From CAYFMH01 sp964344775 (GTDB lineage: Bacteria; Patescibacteriota; Gracilibacteria; UBA4473): 26,083 nt of DNA. Shown piece by piece: positions 8,501 to 14,470 of the stretch. Under the pieces are notes generated by a model, which did no database searches, was not told the origin of the DNA, and saw only the letters and a program-made list of their open reading frames with translations. The stretch is from NCBI GenBank assembly GCA_964344775.1, contig CAYFOO010000015.1, positions 1 through 26,083 of the forward strand, given 5' to 3'. The position numbers and the translations under genes are program-made. The stretch's first letter is position 1, and the number at the start of each line of letters is the position of its first letter.

Positions 8501-10688
8501 TGATGTTGTTGTGTGGAGAACTACCCCGTTTGCGGGGGACTTTACTGTTACGTGGGTACATACAATTTTTAATGATAATACAAATGATTGGGGATTAATT
8601 CCTGAATCAAAATATAATATTACTTATAATGGTGCGTCTGGTTTATATCCAGATCCATCTGGTAGAATTATAGAAAATGGTAATGCATTTGCTCTTCACT
8701 CGCATCCAAGTTATACCACACTATTTGGCGGTGAACCAAACAATAACACCCAATTTTTAACTAATGTTTCTGATCCATCCAGCGGTGACACCCTTGCTCT
8801 GCGACGTACAGGATCAATTATTGAATATCTACATAATGGCACCGTTGTTTATACTTGGACACAATCATCTTTAGCACCTTTATATCTTGCTTTTGCTTTT
8901 GGAAATGGGGGAGAATTTACTGTTGATAATATGTCTTGGACGAGTGGATGTGATGGAGGAATAGGTGATGTGCCAGCGGTGGTTCCATCTGCCCCAGGAG
9001 AATGTGCCCTCACCTATCAAGAAGAAGAAATTATAGAGATCGTTACCAATGAATCCGGTGAAGAAATTGAAATCCCAAAAACCAGACGTTGGCAAGAATG
9101 CCTCTGGGATACAAATGAGGGAGGCCAAGGCCAAATCGGCCTCAAGGCCCTGATTCCTTCCGGAAGTCTCATTGGGAATCGTGATCGAGCAACCCTCTTC
9201 AAACCAGAGACCAAAACCACGGCCTTCGGATTCGACGTACCAAACGTAGACAAAGAAGGCTCCATTTTGCCAACAAAAAAATACATCACCCTCTTCGATA
9301 ACATCAATTTCGACGCCTGGGTGAAGCTTTTCCTTAGTGACAATCCGGGGAATATAGAGCCCACCAACCCGCTCCAGTTTTTGATCGGAGCAATGCAAAC
9401 CGTCTACGAATACACCACCACCCAAACACCGGATAATCTACCGGACGATTTTGATATTCATCTGCGAGGACACTCTCCAGCGGGGACGATTTTCAAAGAT
9501 GAAGACCTCTCGGAAGAAGCCGGTATCAAACGAGACTTCATCGGCATCGGAAACACGCATGAAAACAACGTATCCACTCACCTCCAGGCCAGAGGTGGAG
9601 TACTCAAAGATATCGGGGTTTCTTTCTCTTCCGTTGTGGACTATTTCATTGATGAAGATGCCAACCCTACCACTCCAGAGGACCTGCGTCACATCCTCTA
9701 TCCCGGCGGAAATCTAGGGAATAATGTGGGGGGAGAGCCCCTCTTTGACCGAACAGAAATGGAGGGGGCTATCGGAGCGGATAATACGGATATCTCTGCC
9801 ATAATTGTGGGGGCTGATGTCGAAGGCCAAGTACTCACACAAGGAGAAAACTTTACTTACCAGGAGACGGGGGGCGTGGATGATGCTCGAGTGCTCCGTA
9901 TGGGGAATGTCACGGCTGCAGATGTCCGAGAAGAAATCACTCGAAACGCTTATCAAATTATTCGTGGCTCCGTACCAAACGAATCTGGTGTGCAACGTGT
10001 TTTTGACGTCACAAATTTTGAAGACGGTGGCGTGACGTACTTCAAAGGCGGAATAGTACAAATTGGGGATCCTCTTTCCGACCTCTCTGTCAGCTCTGGG
10101 AAACATACGATTGTGATCGAAGATGGAAATCTTTTTGTTGCTGGAAACTTCACCTATGCTTCTCCCCATGACTCTCTCGGAATTATTCTGATCAACACCA
10201 CGACCGGAGTGAAACCAGACACAGGAAACATTTTTATCCTGAATAATGTAAAGCATTTCGTTGGAACCTATTACGCCGATGGCTCTCTGACCTCTACCAC
10301 GAAGCTTTCTAGCCACTTCATAGCAGATGAAGTGAACCGTGAAGACACGTCTATTTTGGGAAATCAACTACTACTCGAAGGAACACTCCTGACCAAAAAT
10401 ACTCTCGGAGGAGGAATGCTCGAACCACTGATCAATCCATGGGGGCTAGAACAAGAACGAGCATACGCCGAAGCCCAAAAATACGATCTTCACTTTGTCC
10501 GCCGATACATGCCACCAAAACCACAAGTTGATCCCGAGACGGGAGAATCTGTTCCAGTCGAAGACGCCGATAACGATAAATGTGTAAAACTCGACCCGAA
10601 AACTTGTGACCCAAACAAACACGCCTTTGTGATTCGTCCAGACAGACGAGTAAGTGAGGTGCCGCCTCCAGGATTTACTGGGTTCTAA
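5568..10688 (+). CDS. Giant exported surface protein with coiled coil and two tandem lectin-like domains
   Basis: A 1706-residue protein. Residues 1-25 form a signal peptide (FILILSVVLLCVPFLVYS). A Ser/Thr/Cys-rich region follows. Residues about 265-600 are a long Glu/Gln/Asn-rich coiled coil, and about 640-690 is an Ig- or cadherin-like segment (LYELELFVYDRASNELSSG). Residues about 768-940 and 946-1130 are two related beta-sandwich domains of lectin/LamG type, each ending with xxNGTxxYTWxQ, a short strand and NxxW. The remaining 570 residues are beta-rich and unrecognised. No C-terminal membrane anchor or sorting motif was seen. It is probably secreted or loosely attached, with adhesion as a plausible role. 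The second lectin-like domain uses more A/T-ending codons than its surroundings, and a G9 tract lies at 7845-7853. Confidence 0.8.
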   Translation: MKNKKSFILILSVVLLCVPFLVYSQQAEQINSGWDVPQSQAPSFGTGNYPLALPVGIHTHQSTATISQTTIQTVVTRGSSQTTSSSSSWQVWGTKTYLYDPFSPLCETTITPDYWTNQDVTAHTTRTLCDDRCLVSPEACGDTYEDPDLLSGCDPETFTSVTLTDYLETANATATDRVGNPQSTCEDSPGALIDRLPPTLGPLSLEHVGLELPVTPVSLSQENPTPYRAHNGQIDLLFRVEDASEDDKNGKSDINFHNRAAGSARALVDQKNEEIAAIEDAIDQTAAERKESAEAIPRQIAYIKERSDLNKEALELYAENADQIVEWEDYVSSRQTEIQLLNQQIALRQDLIDNPPSTERRNGVVGSLNTGITEVTNYRNGLQADNNALNQEIVSLESQITNNENQFVALMNPIIANPEDPGDEDLVIASLHEETVNLYWTDIVQRKGGIETNDLSIAIANGDLLYLDDDTTSLKELTDEKEAYLSDETELEDQIESKQNRIDVLNQEINEFVLPSEEIALKEAQNSGILNDVDRRREKMIDFQEFMALRELTVNNRRSDILVDLEAIAVLRAEIEEINAGDSTPLNEANITKLRIKRVADGYEEYFADEESVYINYENAPDYRWNINIHPFSEEGAAPTIFEKSGLYELELFVYDRASNELSSGNFYIQIFPGDVDEDTSMIFNSTCATDLQLANNEDSCAAQIELQDEYENPLAIRPGIVTTIEGQNTEGTYSVMENNDQSFRNGLRFALSGEGTAEGGGQEVGGQSCTPQLSQAENWRGQVSEVDFTAPGVIEKVGSSGHIEIGLTTQFDGNFSVEWMEESTGFANHVGVYDASEDAQYFNENNTSDELYSLNKSWFLWGGQSRIQSGSSTVGTYTKSDNANYKLERVDGMFSVYQNGTLLYTWSQKFSGPVRLGYGGPSPSGGSRVTNFRWTDLGVCETGKSCALQSSTASEWGGATGNASFDGAGFTLSPSPNDVVVWRTTPFAGDFTVTWVHTIFNDNTNDWGLIPESKYNITYNGASGLYPDPSGRIIENGNAFALHSHPSYTTLFGGEPNNNTQFLTNVSDPSSGDTLALRRTGSIIEYLHNGTVVYTWTQSSLAPLYLAFAFGNGGEFTVDNMSWTSGCDGGIGDVPAVVPSAPGECALTYQEEEIIEIVTNESGEEIEIPKTRRWQECLWDTNEGGQGQIGLKALIPSGSLIGNRDRATLFKPETKTTAFGFDVPNVDKEGSILPTKKYITLFDNINFDAWVKLFLSDNPGNIEPTNPLQFLIGAMQTVYEYTTTQTPDNLPDDFDIHLRGHSPAGTIFKDEDLSEEAGIKRDFIGIGNTHENNVSTHLQARGGVLKDIGVSFSSVVDYFIDEDANPTTPEDLRHILYPGGNLGNNVGGEPLFDRTEMEGAIGADNTDISAIIVGADVEGQVLTQGENFTYQETGGVDDARVLRMGNVTAADVREEITRNAYQIIRGSVPNESGVQRVFDVTNFEDGGVTYFKGGIVQIGDPLSDLSVSSGKHTIVIEDGNLFVAGNFTYASPHDSLGIILINTTTGVKPDTGNIFILNNVKHFVGTYYADGSLTSTTKLSSHFIADEVNREDTSILGNQLLLEGTLLTKNTLGGGMLEPLINPWGLEQERAYAEAQKYDLHFVRRYMPPKPQVDPETGESVPVEDADNDKCVKLDPKTCDPNKHAFVIRPDRRVSEVPPPGFTGF

Positions 10689-10735
10689 TTTTTCAATTCA
10701 ATCTGTAAAATCAGAATTTAATCTGCACTTCTGCG

Positions 10736-10873
10736 TAATTTTTCACACCTGCAATTTTTCTGATATTCTTCAATGTTTGTTCTAGTCCTATCACATCCCT
10801 TAAACCCGGAATTAATTCCGGGTTAACAGACGAAGGTTGTTATCGTTGTTAAGTTTAGATGTGTGAAAAATTA
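10736..10873. mobile_element. 138-bp MITE-like element
   Basis: The left end TAATTTTTCACAC (10736-10748) and the right end GTGTGAAAAATTA (10861-10873) are perfect 13-bp inverted repeats. Immediately outside both is CACTTCTGCG (10726-10735 and 10874-10883), a perfect 10-bp direct repeat as expected for a target-site duplication. The element has no coding capacity and contains a 22-bp palindrome. It ends 12 bp before the S1 promoter's -35. The parent transposase is not in the window. One large hairpin with coincidental flanking repeats is the alternative. Confidence 0.65.
10803..10824. repeat. 22-bp perfect palindrome inside the MITE-like element
   Basis: AACCCGGAATT followed by AATTCCGGGTT, close to the centre of the 138-bp element. 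No T tract follows, so it is not a standard terminator. Confidence 0.7.
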
Positions 10874-10885
10874 CACTTCTGCGAT

Positions 10886-10913
10886 TTGACATTCCCACTT
10901 TTCTTCCTATCCT
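10886..10913 (+). promoter_or_regulatory. Promoter of the ribosomal protein S1 gene
   Basis: TTGACA (10886-10891), a 16-bp spacer and TATCCT (10908-10913), followed by a C-rich discriminator. It has the same layout as the rpoB promoter (TTGACT, 16 bp, TACCCT). The expected start near 10920 gives a leader of about 86 nt. Confidence 0.55.
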
Positions 10914-10943
10914 CCCTCTCGCCTTGGAAGTTGTTTTTCGATC

Positions 10944-10997
10944 CGATGCCACGGGAGACAATGGAAAAGGCTGTAATAATTATTTAAAATGGCATCG
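10944..10997 (+). promoter_or_regulatory. Hairpin in the S1 mRNA leader
   Basis: CGATGCCA (10944-10951) is the exact complement of TGGCATCG (10990-10997), an 8-bp stem closing a 38-nt loop that ends 9 nt before the S1 start codon. S1 represses its own mRNA in Escherichia coli, so an autoregulatory leader is plausible; the structure itself is only a base-pairing observation. Confidence 0.4.
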
Positions 10998-11006
10998 TAA
11001 AAAATC

Positions 11007-12068
11007 ATGTCTAATACTATGTCTGACCTTCTAGCAAAAGATGCTACTGGAGTGGTTTCTTTTCGTGCGGGAGATCCCATCAAAGGGGCTGTTATTGATG
11101 CTAATCCCTCTCGAATTCTTCTTGATCTTCCTGGTGGAGCAACCGGGATTATTACCAAAAAAGAAATCTTGAAAGATGATTCTACTGCCGAAGAACTTGA
11201 GCCTGGCGTAGAAGTCGAAGCCGTAATTCTCGATCCAGAAAATGAAGCAGGGCTTGTTGTGCTTTCACTCAAACGTGCTTCTCAGGATGCCGCCTGGGCA
11301 GAGCTCTCACAAGCCTGTGAAGACGAGCGAATTATTAAAGTAAAAATTGAAGAAGCCAACAAAGGAGGACTCATGGCTCGATACAAAGGGTTGAAATCTT
11401 TTCTCCCTGTTTCTCAGCTTACCCCACTTCACTACCCACGTGTTCAGGACGGTGGTGGCTCTGAAATTTTAAGAAGACTTCAAGAACATATTGGGAAAAC
11501 ATTTGCCGTTCGCGTAATCAATATCAGTAGGGAGGAAGGGAAAATTATTCTCTCAGAAAAAGCTGCTCACGACGAACAAATCTCCAAAACCTTAGAAGGT
11601 ATTGAAGAAGGCTCTGTGGTAAAAGGAGAAGTGTCTGGGGTGATGAAATTTGGAATTTTTGTTGCCTTTGGTGGAGTGGAAGGTTTGGTCCACCTTTCTG
11701 AGTTGGACTGGGCCCATGTCGCCGATCCAGCAAAAAGGTATTCTATCGGGGACCAGGTCGAGGTTTTAATTATTGGAAAAGAAGGTGACAAACTTTCTCT
11801 TTCTATTAAAAGACTATCTGAAGATCCATGGACAAAAAAAGCTGAAAAGTTTGCCGTGGGAGATACGGTCTCTGGAAAAGTTTCACGATGGAATCAAAAC
11901 GGAGTTTTTATTGAAATTGAACCAGATGTGCAAGGACTTTTTTCTTTGGAACAGTTTGGGGTTGAATCTCACTCCGACTTAAAAGTAAAAGAAAGAGATG
12001 AAATGAAAGGAGAAATTCTGGAAATAAACCAAGGCTCTCATCGATTGGAACTTAAAAAAGTAGACTAA
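11007..12068 (+). CDS. rpsA: 30S ribosomal protein S1, four S1 domains
   Basis: A 353-residue protein with four OB-fold S1 repeats, at about residues 17-85, 97-185, 193-270 and 279-353. The third is the most typical (GSVVKGEVSGVMKFGIFVAF, then GLVHLSEL and LSLSIKRL). S1 binds mRNA at the 30S platform and helps unstructured or Shine-Dalgarno-poor messages load, which is relevant because this genome's anti-Shine-Dalgarno looks altered. The length fits short S1 forms; Escherichia coli S1 has six domains. ATG codons at 11007 and 11019 are both possible starts, and neither has a Shine-Dalgarno. The gene has its own promoter, leader hairpin and strong terminator, so it is probably monocistronic. 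Confidence 0.9.
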   Translation: MSNTMSDLLAKDATGVVSFRAGDPIKGAVIDANPSRILLDLPGGATGIITKKEILKDDSTAEELEPGVEVEAVILDPENEAGLVVLSLKRASQDAAWAELSQACEDERIIKVKIEEANKGGLMARYKGLKSFLPVSQLTPLHYPRVQDGGGSEILRRLQEHIGKTFAVRVINISREEGKIILSEKAAHDEQISKTLEGIEEGSVVKGEVSGVMKFGIFVAFGGVEGLVHLSELDWAHVADPAKRYSIGDQVEVLIIGKEGDKLSLSIKRLSEDPWTKKAEKFAVGDTVSGKVSRWNQNGVFIEIEPDVQGLFSLEQFGVESHSDLKVKERDEMKGEILEINQGSHRLELKKVD

Positions 12069-12088
12069 AAAAATTAGAATTTTTAACT

Positions 12089-12127
12089 AGGGGTGGATGA
12101 AGTATTTCATCTGCCCTTGTTTTTTTT
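12089..12127 (+). terminator. Rho-independent terminator of the S1 gene
   Basis: Arms 12089-12101 and 12106-12118 pair over 13 bp, with three G-U wobbles, around the tetraloop GTAT. They are followed by G and a run of eight Ts (12120-12127). This is the clearest terminator in the window. Its T run also supplies part of the -35 of the next gene. Confidence 0.85.
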
Positions 12128-12145
12128 ATAAACATCCGATAAAAC
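12117..12145 (+). promoter_or_regulatory. Promoter of the DUF1858/IscA-like gene
   Basis: TTGTTT (12117-12122), a 17-bp spacer and TAAAAC (12140-12145), 11 nt before the ATG. It predicts a leader of about 4-5 nt. The -35 overlaps the upstream terminator. Confidence 0.45.
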
Positions 12146-12156
12146 CCTGCTAGAAA

Positions 12157-12681
12157 ATGCCTAAAAAAGCTATCCAATTTACTGGTCAAGAAACCATTGC
12201 CGAGATCCTGGAAAAAATGCCTGAAGCTCAGGATATTTTTATCACCCATGGTCTCCAGTGTGCTGGCTGTTACTTAGGTGCCTATGAAACGTTGGAACAA
12301 GGGGCTGCCGGACACGGCTTTTCTTCCGAAGAAATTAAAAATGTTCTCACCGATCTCAATGAATGTGCCAAAGAATTAAAAATTATGAACGTCCCGGCCA
12401 AAGATCCTGAACTGACCGACAAAGCCGTGGAAAAAATTCATGAGTTTCAAGCCGCACAAGAAAAGATAGGTTTTGGATTTAAAATTGATGTGCTCAAAAG
12501 TGGCGGAGAATTTAATTATTTTTTGGATTTTCTTGAAGCTCCAGAGCCACGAGATAAAACTATTAAATCAAAGGGAATTAAAATGTTTATTGCTCCTGAG
12601 AGCCTTCGGCTCCTTCAGAACTGTACGATTGATTTTGTTTCGACGGATGAGGGGGAAGGGTTTAAGATGTCAAAAGGATAA
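12157..12681 (+). CDS. DUF1858 domain fused to a degenerate IscA/HesB-like domain
   Basis: A 174-residue protein. Residues about 8-66 match the DUF1858 type (IAEILEKMPEAQDIFITHGL, then CAGC), a small domain often found near redox and Fe-S proteins. Residues about 84-174 look like the A-type Fe-S carrier fold (KAVEKIHEFQ, FKIDVLKSGGEFNYFLDF, GIKMFIAPESLRLL, IDFVSTDEGEGFKM). The usual carrier cysteines are missing: the GCSG loop is SGGE here, and the chain stops before the C-terminal CGC. It is therefore unlikely to carry a cluster in the standard way; the CxxC of the first domain is the most plausible metal or redox site. It begins without a Shine-Dalgarno, a few nucleotides after the predicted transcription start. 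Confidence 0.7.
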   Translation: MPKKAIQFTGQETIAEILEKMPEAQDIFITHGLQCAGCYLGAYETLEQGAAGHGFSSEEIKNVLTDLNECAKELKIMNVPAKDPELTDKAVEKIHEFQAAQEKIGFGFKIDVLKSGGEFNYFLDFLEAPEPRDKTIKSKGIKMFIAPESLRLLQNCTIDFVSTDEGEGFKMSKG

Positions 12682-12689
12682 AATTAAAA

Positions 12690-12788
12690 TAATGAGTAAT
12701 GAACAATGATTAATGATCAATATTGGAAACATTAATAATTAAATTCTCCAATTTTTATTATTCATTATTCATTCATCATTTATCATTA
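12690..12788. repeat. Long imperfect inverted repeat built of ATTA/TCATT words
   Basis: The left arm (12690-12726, TAATGAGTAATGAACAATGA and onward) is largely complementary to the right arm (12748-12788, CCAATTTTTATTATTCATTA and onward), separated by about 21 nt. Both arms are made of short repeated words, and similar words occur at 50-77. The right arm contains TATCAT (12781-12786), 8 nt before the next ATG, so part of it may be that gene's -10. Confidence 0.6.
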
Positions 12789-12794
12789 CAAAAA

Positions 12795-13994
12795 ATGAAA
12801 ACTGTTTTTCTTGCTTCCGGAAGAAGTACTCGAATGGATCCGATCTCTGATAAATGTTTGTTGGAATTTGGAGGGGTGCCGCTATTTTTAAAATTATTGA
12901 GAAATGCTCAGGCTGGAGGACTTGAAAATTTTATCGTGGTGGTTAATGAACACAATCAAGAAGAAATTGAAACAATTCTGAAACAAGAAAATTTCCCAGC
13001 CCAAATAACGCAACAAAAAAATTTAGACAAAGGTATGGCCGGCGGGATTTCTGATGGGCTGGAATTGGTGGATGATAATGAGCCTGTTTTTATCCATAAC
13101 GGAAATGATTATATTAATTCTAATTTTTACGCTGAAATTTTAGAAAAATCAAAAAACGCCGATGGTGGTATTTTAGCAAAAAGAATGGGCCAATATTTTC
13201 CAGGAGGATATCTTAAAACTGATAAAAATAATCAGATCGAAGAAATTATTGAAAAACCTGGCGAAGGAAGTGAACCATCAAACCTAGTGAATATTGTTGC
13301 CCACCTCTTTCAATCCGCAGAAAGATTAAAAACACTTCTTAAAAAAACAAAATCATCAAAAGATGATCTGTATGAAGTAGTACTTCAAAAACTATTTCAG
13401 CAGCAAAAATTTATCGCCGTAGAATACGATGATTTTTGGGAAGCGATTAAATATCCGTGGCATGTGTTAAACATGATGGATTGTTTTCTCTTACAGCAAA
13501 AATCACATATTTCTGATTCTGCGGAAATCGCTGATTCTGCCACAATAAAAGGGAATCACGTGATTATAGAAGACGGTGCAAAAATAACTGAAAATGCCGT
13601 CATCCAAGGGCCGTGTTATATCGGAAAAAATACAATCGTAGGGAATAATGCATTGGTCCGAAATAGTATGATCGGCCGCGACTCAGTAATTGGATTTAAT
13701 ACGGAAGTCGCTCGCTCATTTTTACATCGAAATATCACGACCCACTTCGCCTACATCGGAGACTCGATTGTGGACGAGGGAGTAAACTTCGGAGCCTTCT
13801 CGTGCACAGCAAATCTAAGACTTGATCAAGCGAATGTAACAGTAAAAATAAAGGAGGAAAAAATAGATTCTCATCGTGGAAAACTTGGTGCAATTATTGG
13901 TAAAAACGCTCAAATAGGGATTCATGCTATGTTAATGCCGGGAATTAAGGTTTCAGAAAGAGCTATTGTTTTCCCAGGAGAAGTTAAAAAATAA
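12795..13994 (+). CDS. Sugar-1-phosphate nucleotidyltransferase with hexapeptide-repeat domain (GlmU-like)
   Basis: A 399-residue protein from the ATG at 12795. A TTG at 12723 is in frame, but the extra residues are encoded by the repeat and do not fit the family. Residues 1-225 form a nucleotidyltransferase domain: FLASGRSTRMDPISDKCLLEF replaces the usual AAGxGTRM signature, with FIHNGNDYI at the catalytic Asp position. From about 240 to the end is a left-handed beta-helix of isoleucine-rich hexapeptides (IADSATIKGNHVIIEDGAKI). The layout matches GlmU or archaeal-type bifunctional sugar-phosphate uridylyl- or thymidylyl-transferase/acetyltransferases, which make activated sugars for cell-envelope glycans. 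Substrate is not determinable. TATCAT lies 8 nt before the ATG, predicting a leaderless mRNA. Confidence 0.82.
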   Translation: MKTVFLASGRSTRMDPISDKCLLEFGGVPLFLKLLRNAQAGGLENFIVVVNEHNQEEIETILKQENFPAQITQQKNLDKGMAGGISDGLELVDDNEPVFIHNGNDYINSNFYAEILEKSKNADGGILAKRMGQYFPGGYLKTDKNNQIEEIIEKPGEGSEPSNLVNIVAHLFQSAERLKTLLKKTKSSKDDLYEVVLQKLFQQQKFIAVEYDDFWEAIKYPWHVLNMMDCFLLQQKSHISDSAEIADSATIKGNHVIIEDGAKITENAVIQGPCYIGKNTIVGNNALVRNSMIGRDSVIGFNTEVARSFLHRNITTHFAYIGDSIVDEGVNFGAFSCTANLRLDQANVTVKIKEEKIDSHRGKLGAIIGKNAQIGIHAMLMPGIKVSERAIVFPGEVKK

Positions 13995-14363
13995 TCATTA
14001 AATATTTCAACTCTTTTTATTTTTAAAAAAGGAATATTTCTACACACAAAAAATCAAAAAGTTTTCCACAAATATATTTTTTTTTAAGATTTAAATTTTT
14101 TATTAATTTTTTCCCTAAAAATTAACTAAATTTTGTTCACAAATTTTATAAAAAAAAGAAAAAACTTCTTATTTTTATTTTTTAAATATTATTTTTTTAT
14201 TTCCCCACATCCTTATAAAAAGTGTATTTAAAGCTTTTCAACAATCTTCCTTTTTCTATTACTAATTCTTTTTATTTATCCTAAATCTCAATAATAAGGC
14301 TACCATTTTTTCATAAAGGATTTATTCCGAATTTATAAGTTAATCAAAGATAATAGAAAAAGT
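13995..14363. other. Very AT-rich noncoding region
   Basis: No coding frame. Long A and T runs dominate. DnaA-box-like 9-mers TTTTCCACA (14062-14070) and TTGTTCACA (14133-14141) are present but isolated. No clear terminator was found for the sugar nucleotidyltransferase gene. The 3' part leads into the rpoB promoter. Confidence 0.6.
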
Positions 14364-14391
14364 TTGACTTTCATAAAATAATTACTACCCT
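14364..14391 (+). promoter_or_regulatory. Promoter of rpoB
   Basis: TTGACT (14364-14369), a 16-bp spacer and TACCCT (14386-14391), then CCGCC in the discriminator. It matches the S1 promoter in spacing and in its TAYCCT -10. The expected start near 14399 gives a leader of about 72 nt. Confidence 0.5.
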
Positions 14392-14410
14392 CCGCCTACA
14401 TTTTTAGCTA

Positions 14411-14457
14411 TCGGTTGGATCATAGGACAGGGGAATACCAGCCGAGGCTTGCCTTTT
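14411..14457 (+). promoter_or_regulatory. Structured rpoB leader, resembles an L10-type ribosomal leader
   Basis: TCGGTTGG (14411-14418) pairs with CCAGCCGA (14438-14445), 8 bp with one G-U, around a loop containing GGACAGGGGAATA. The 3' arm runs into GCCGAGG, then GGCTTGCC and a T5 run. GACAG together with GCCGAGG recalls the L10 (rplJ) leader of Gram-positive bacteria from memory, but no rplJ follows. The hairpin is seen in the sequence; the family link is inference. Confidence 0.4.
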
Positions 14458-14470
14458 TAATCTCTTAGGA

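Noticed and set aside
8880..10367. Long open frames on the - strand opposite the giant surface protein gene
   Set aside because: They overlap a strongly supported gene, show no family motifs and look like mirror frames of its codon pattern.
12723..12794. N-terminal extension of the sugar nucleotidyltransferase from a TTG codon
   Set aside because: The extra residues are encoded by the AT-word repeat, do not fit the family, and the ATG at 12795 begins exactly at the conserved first strand.
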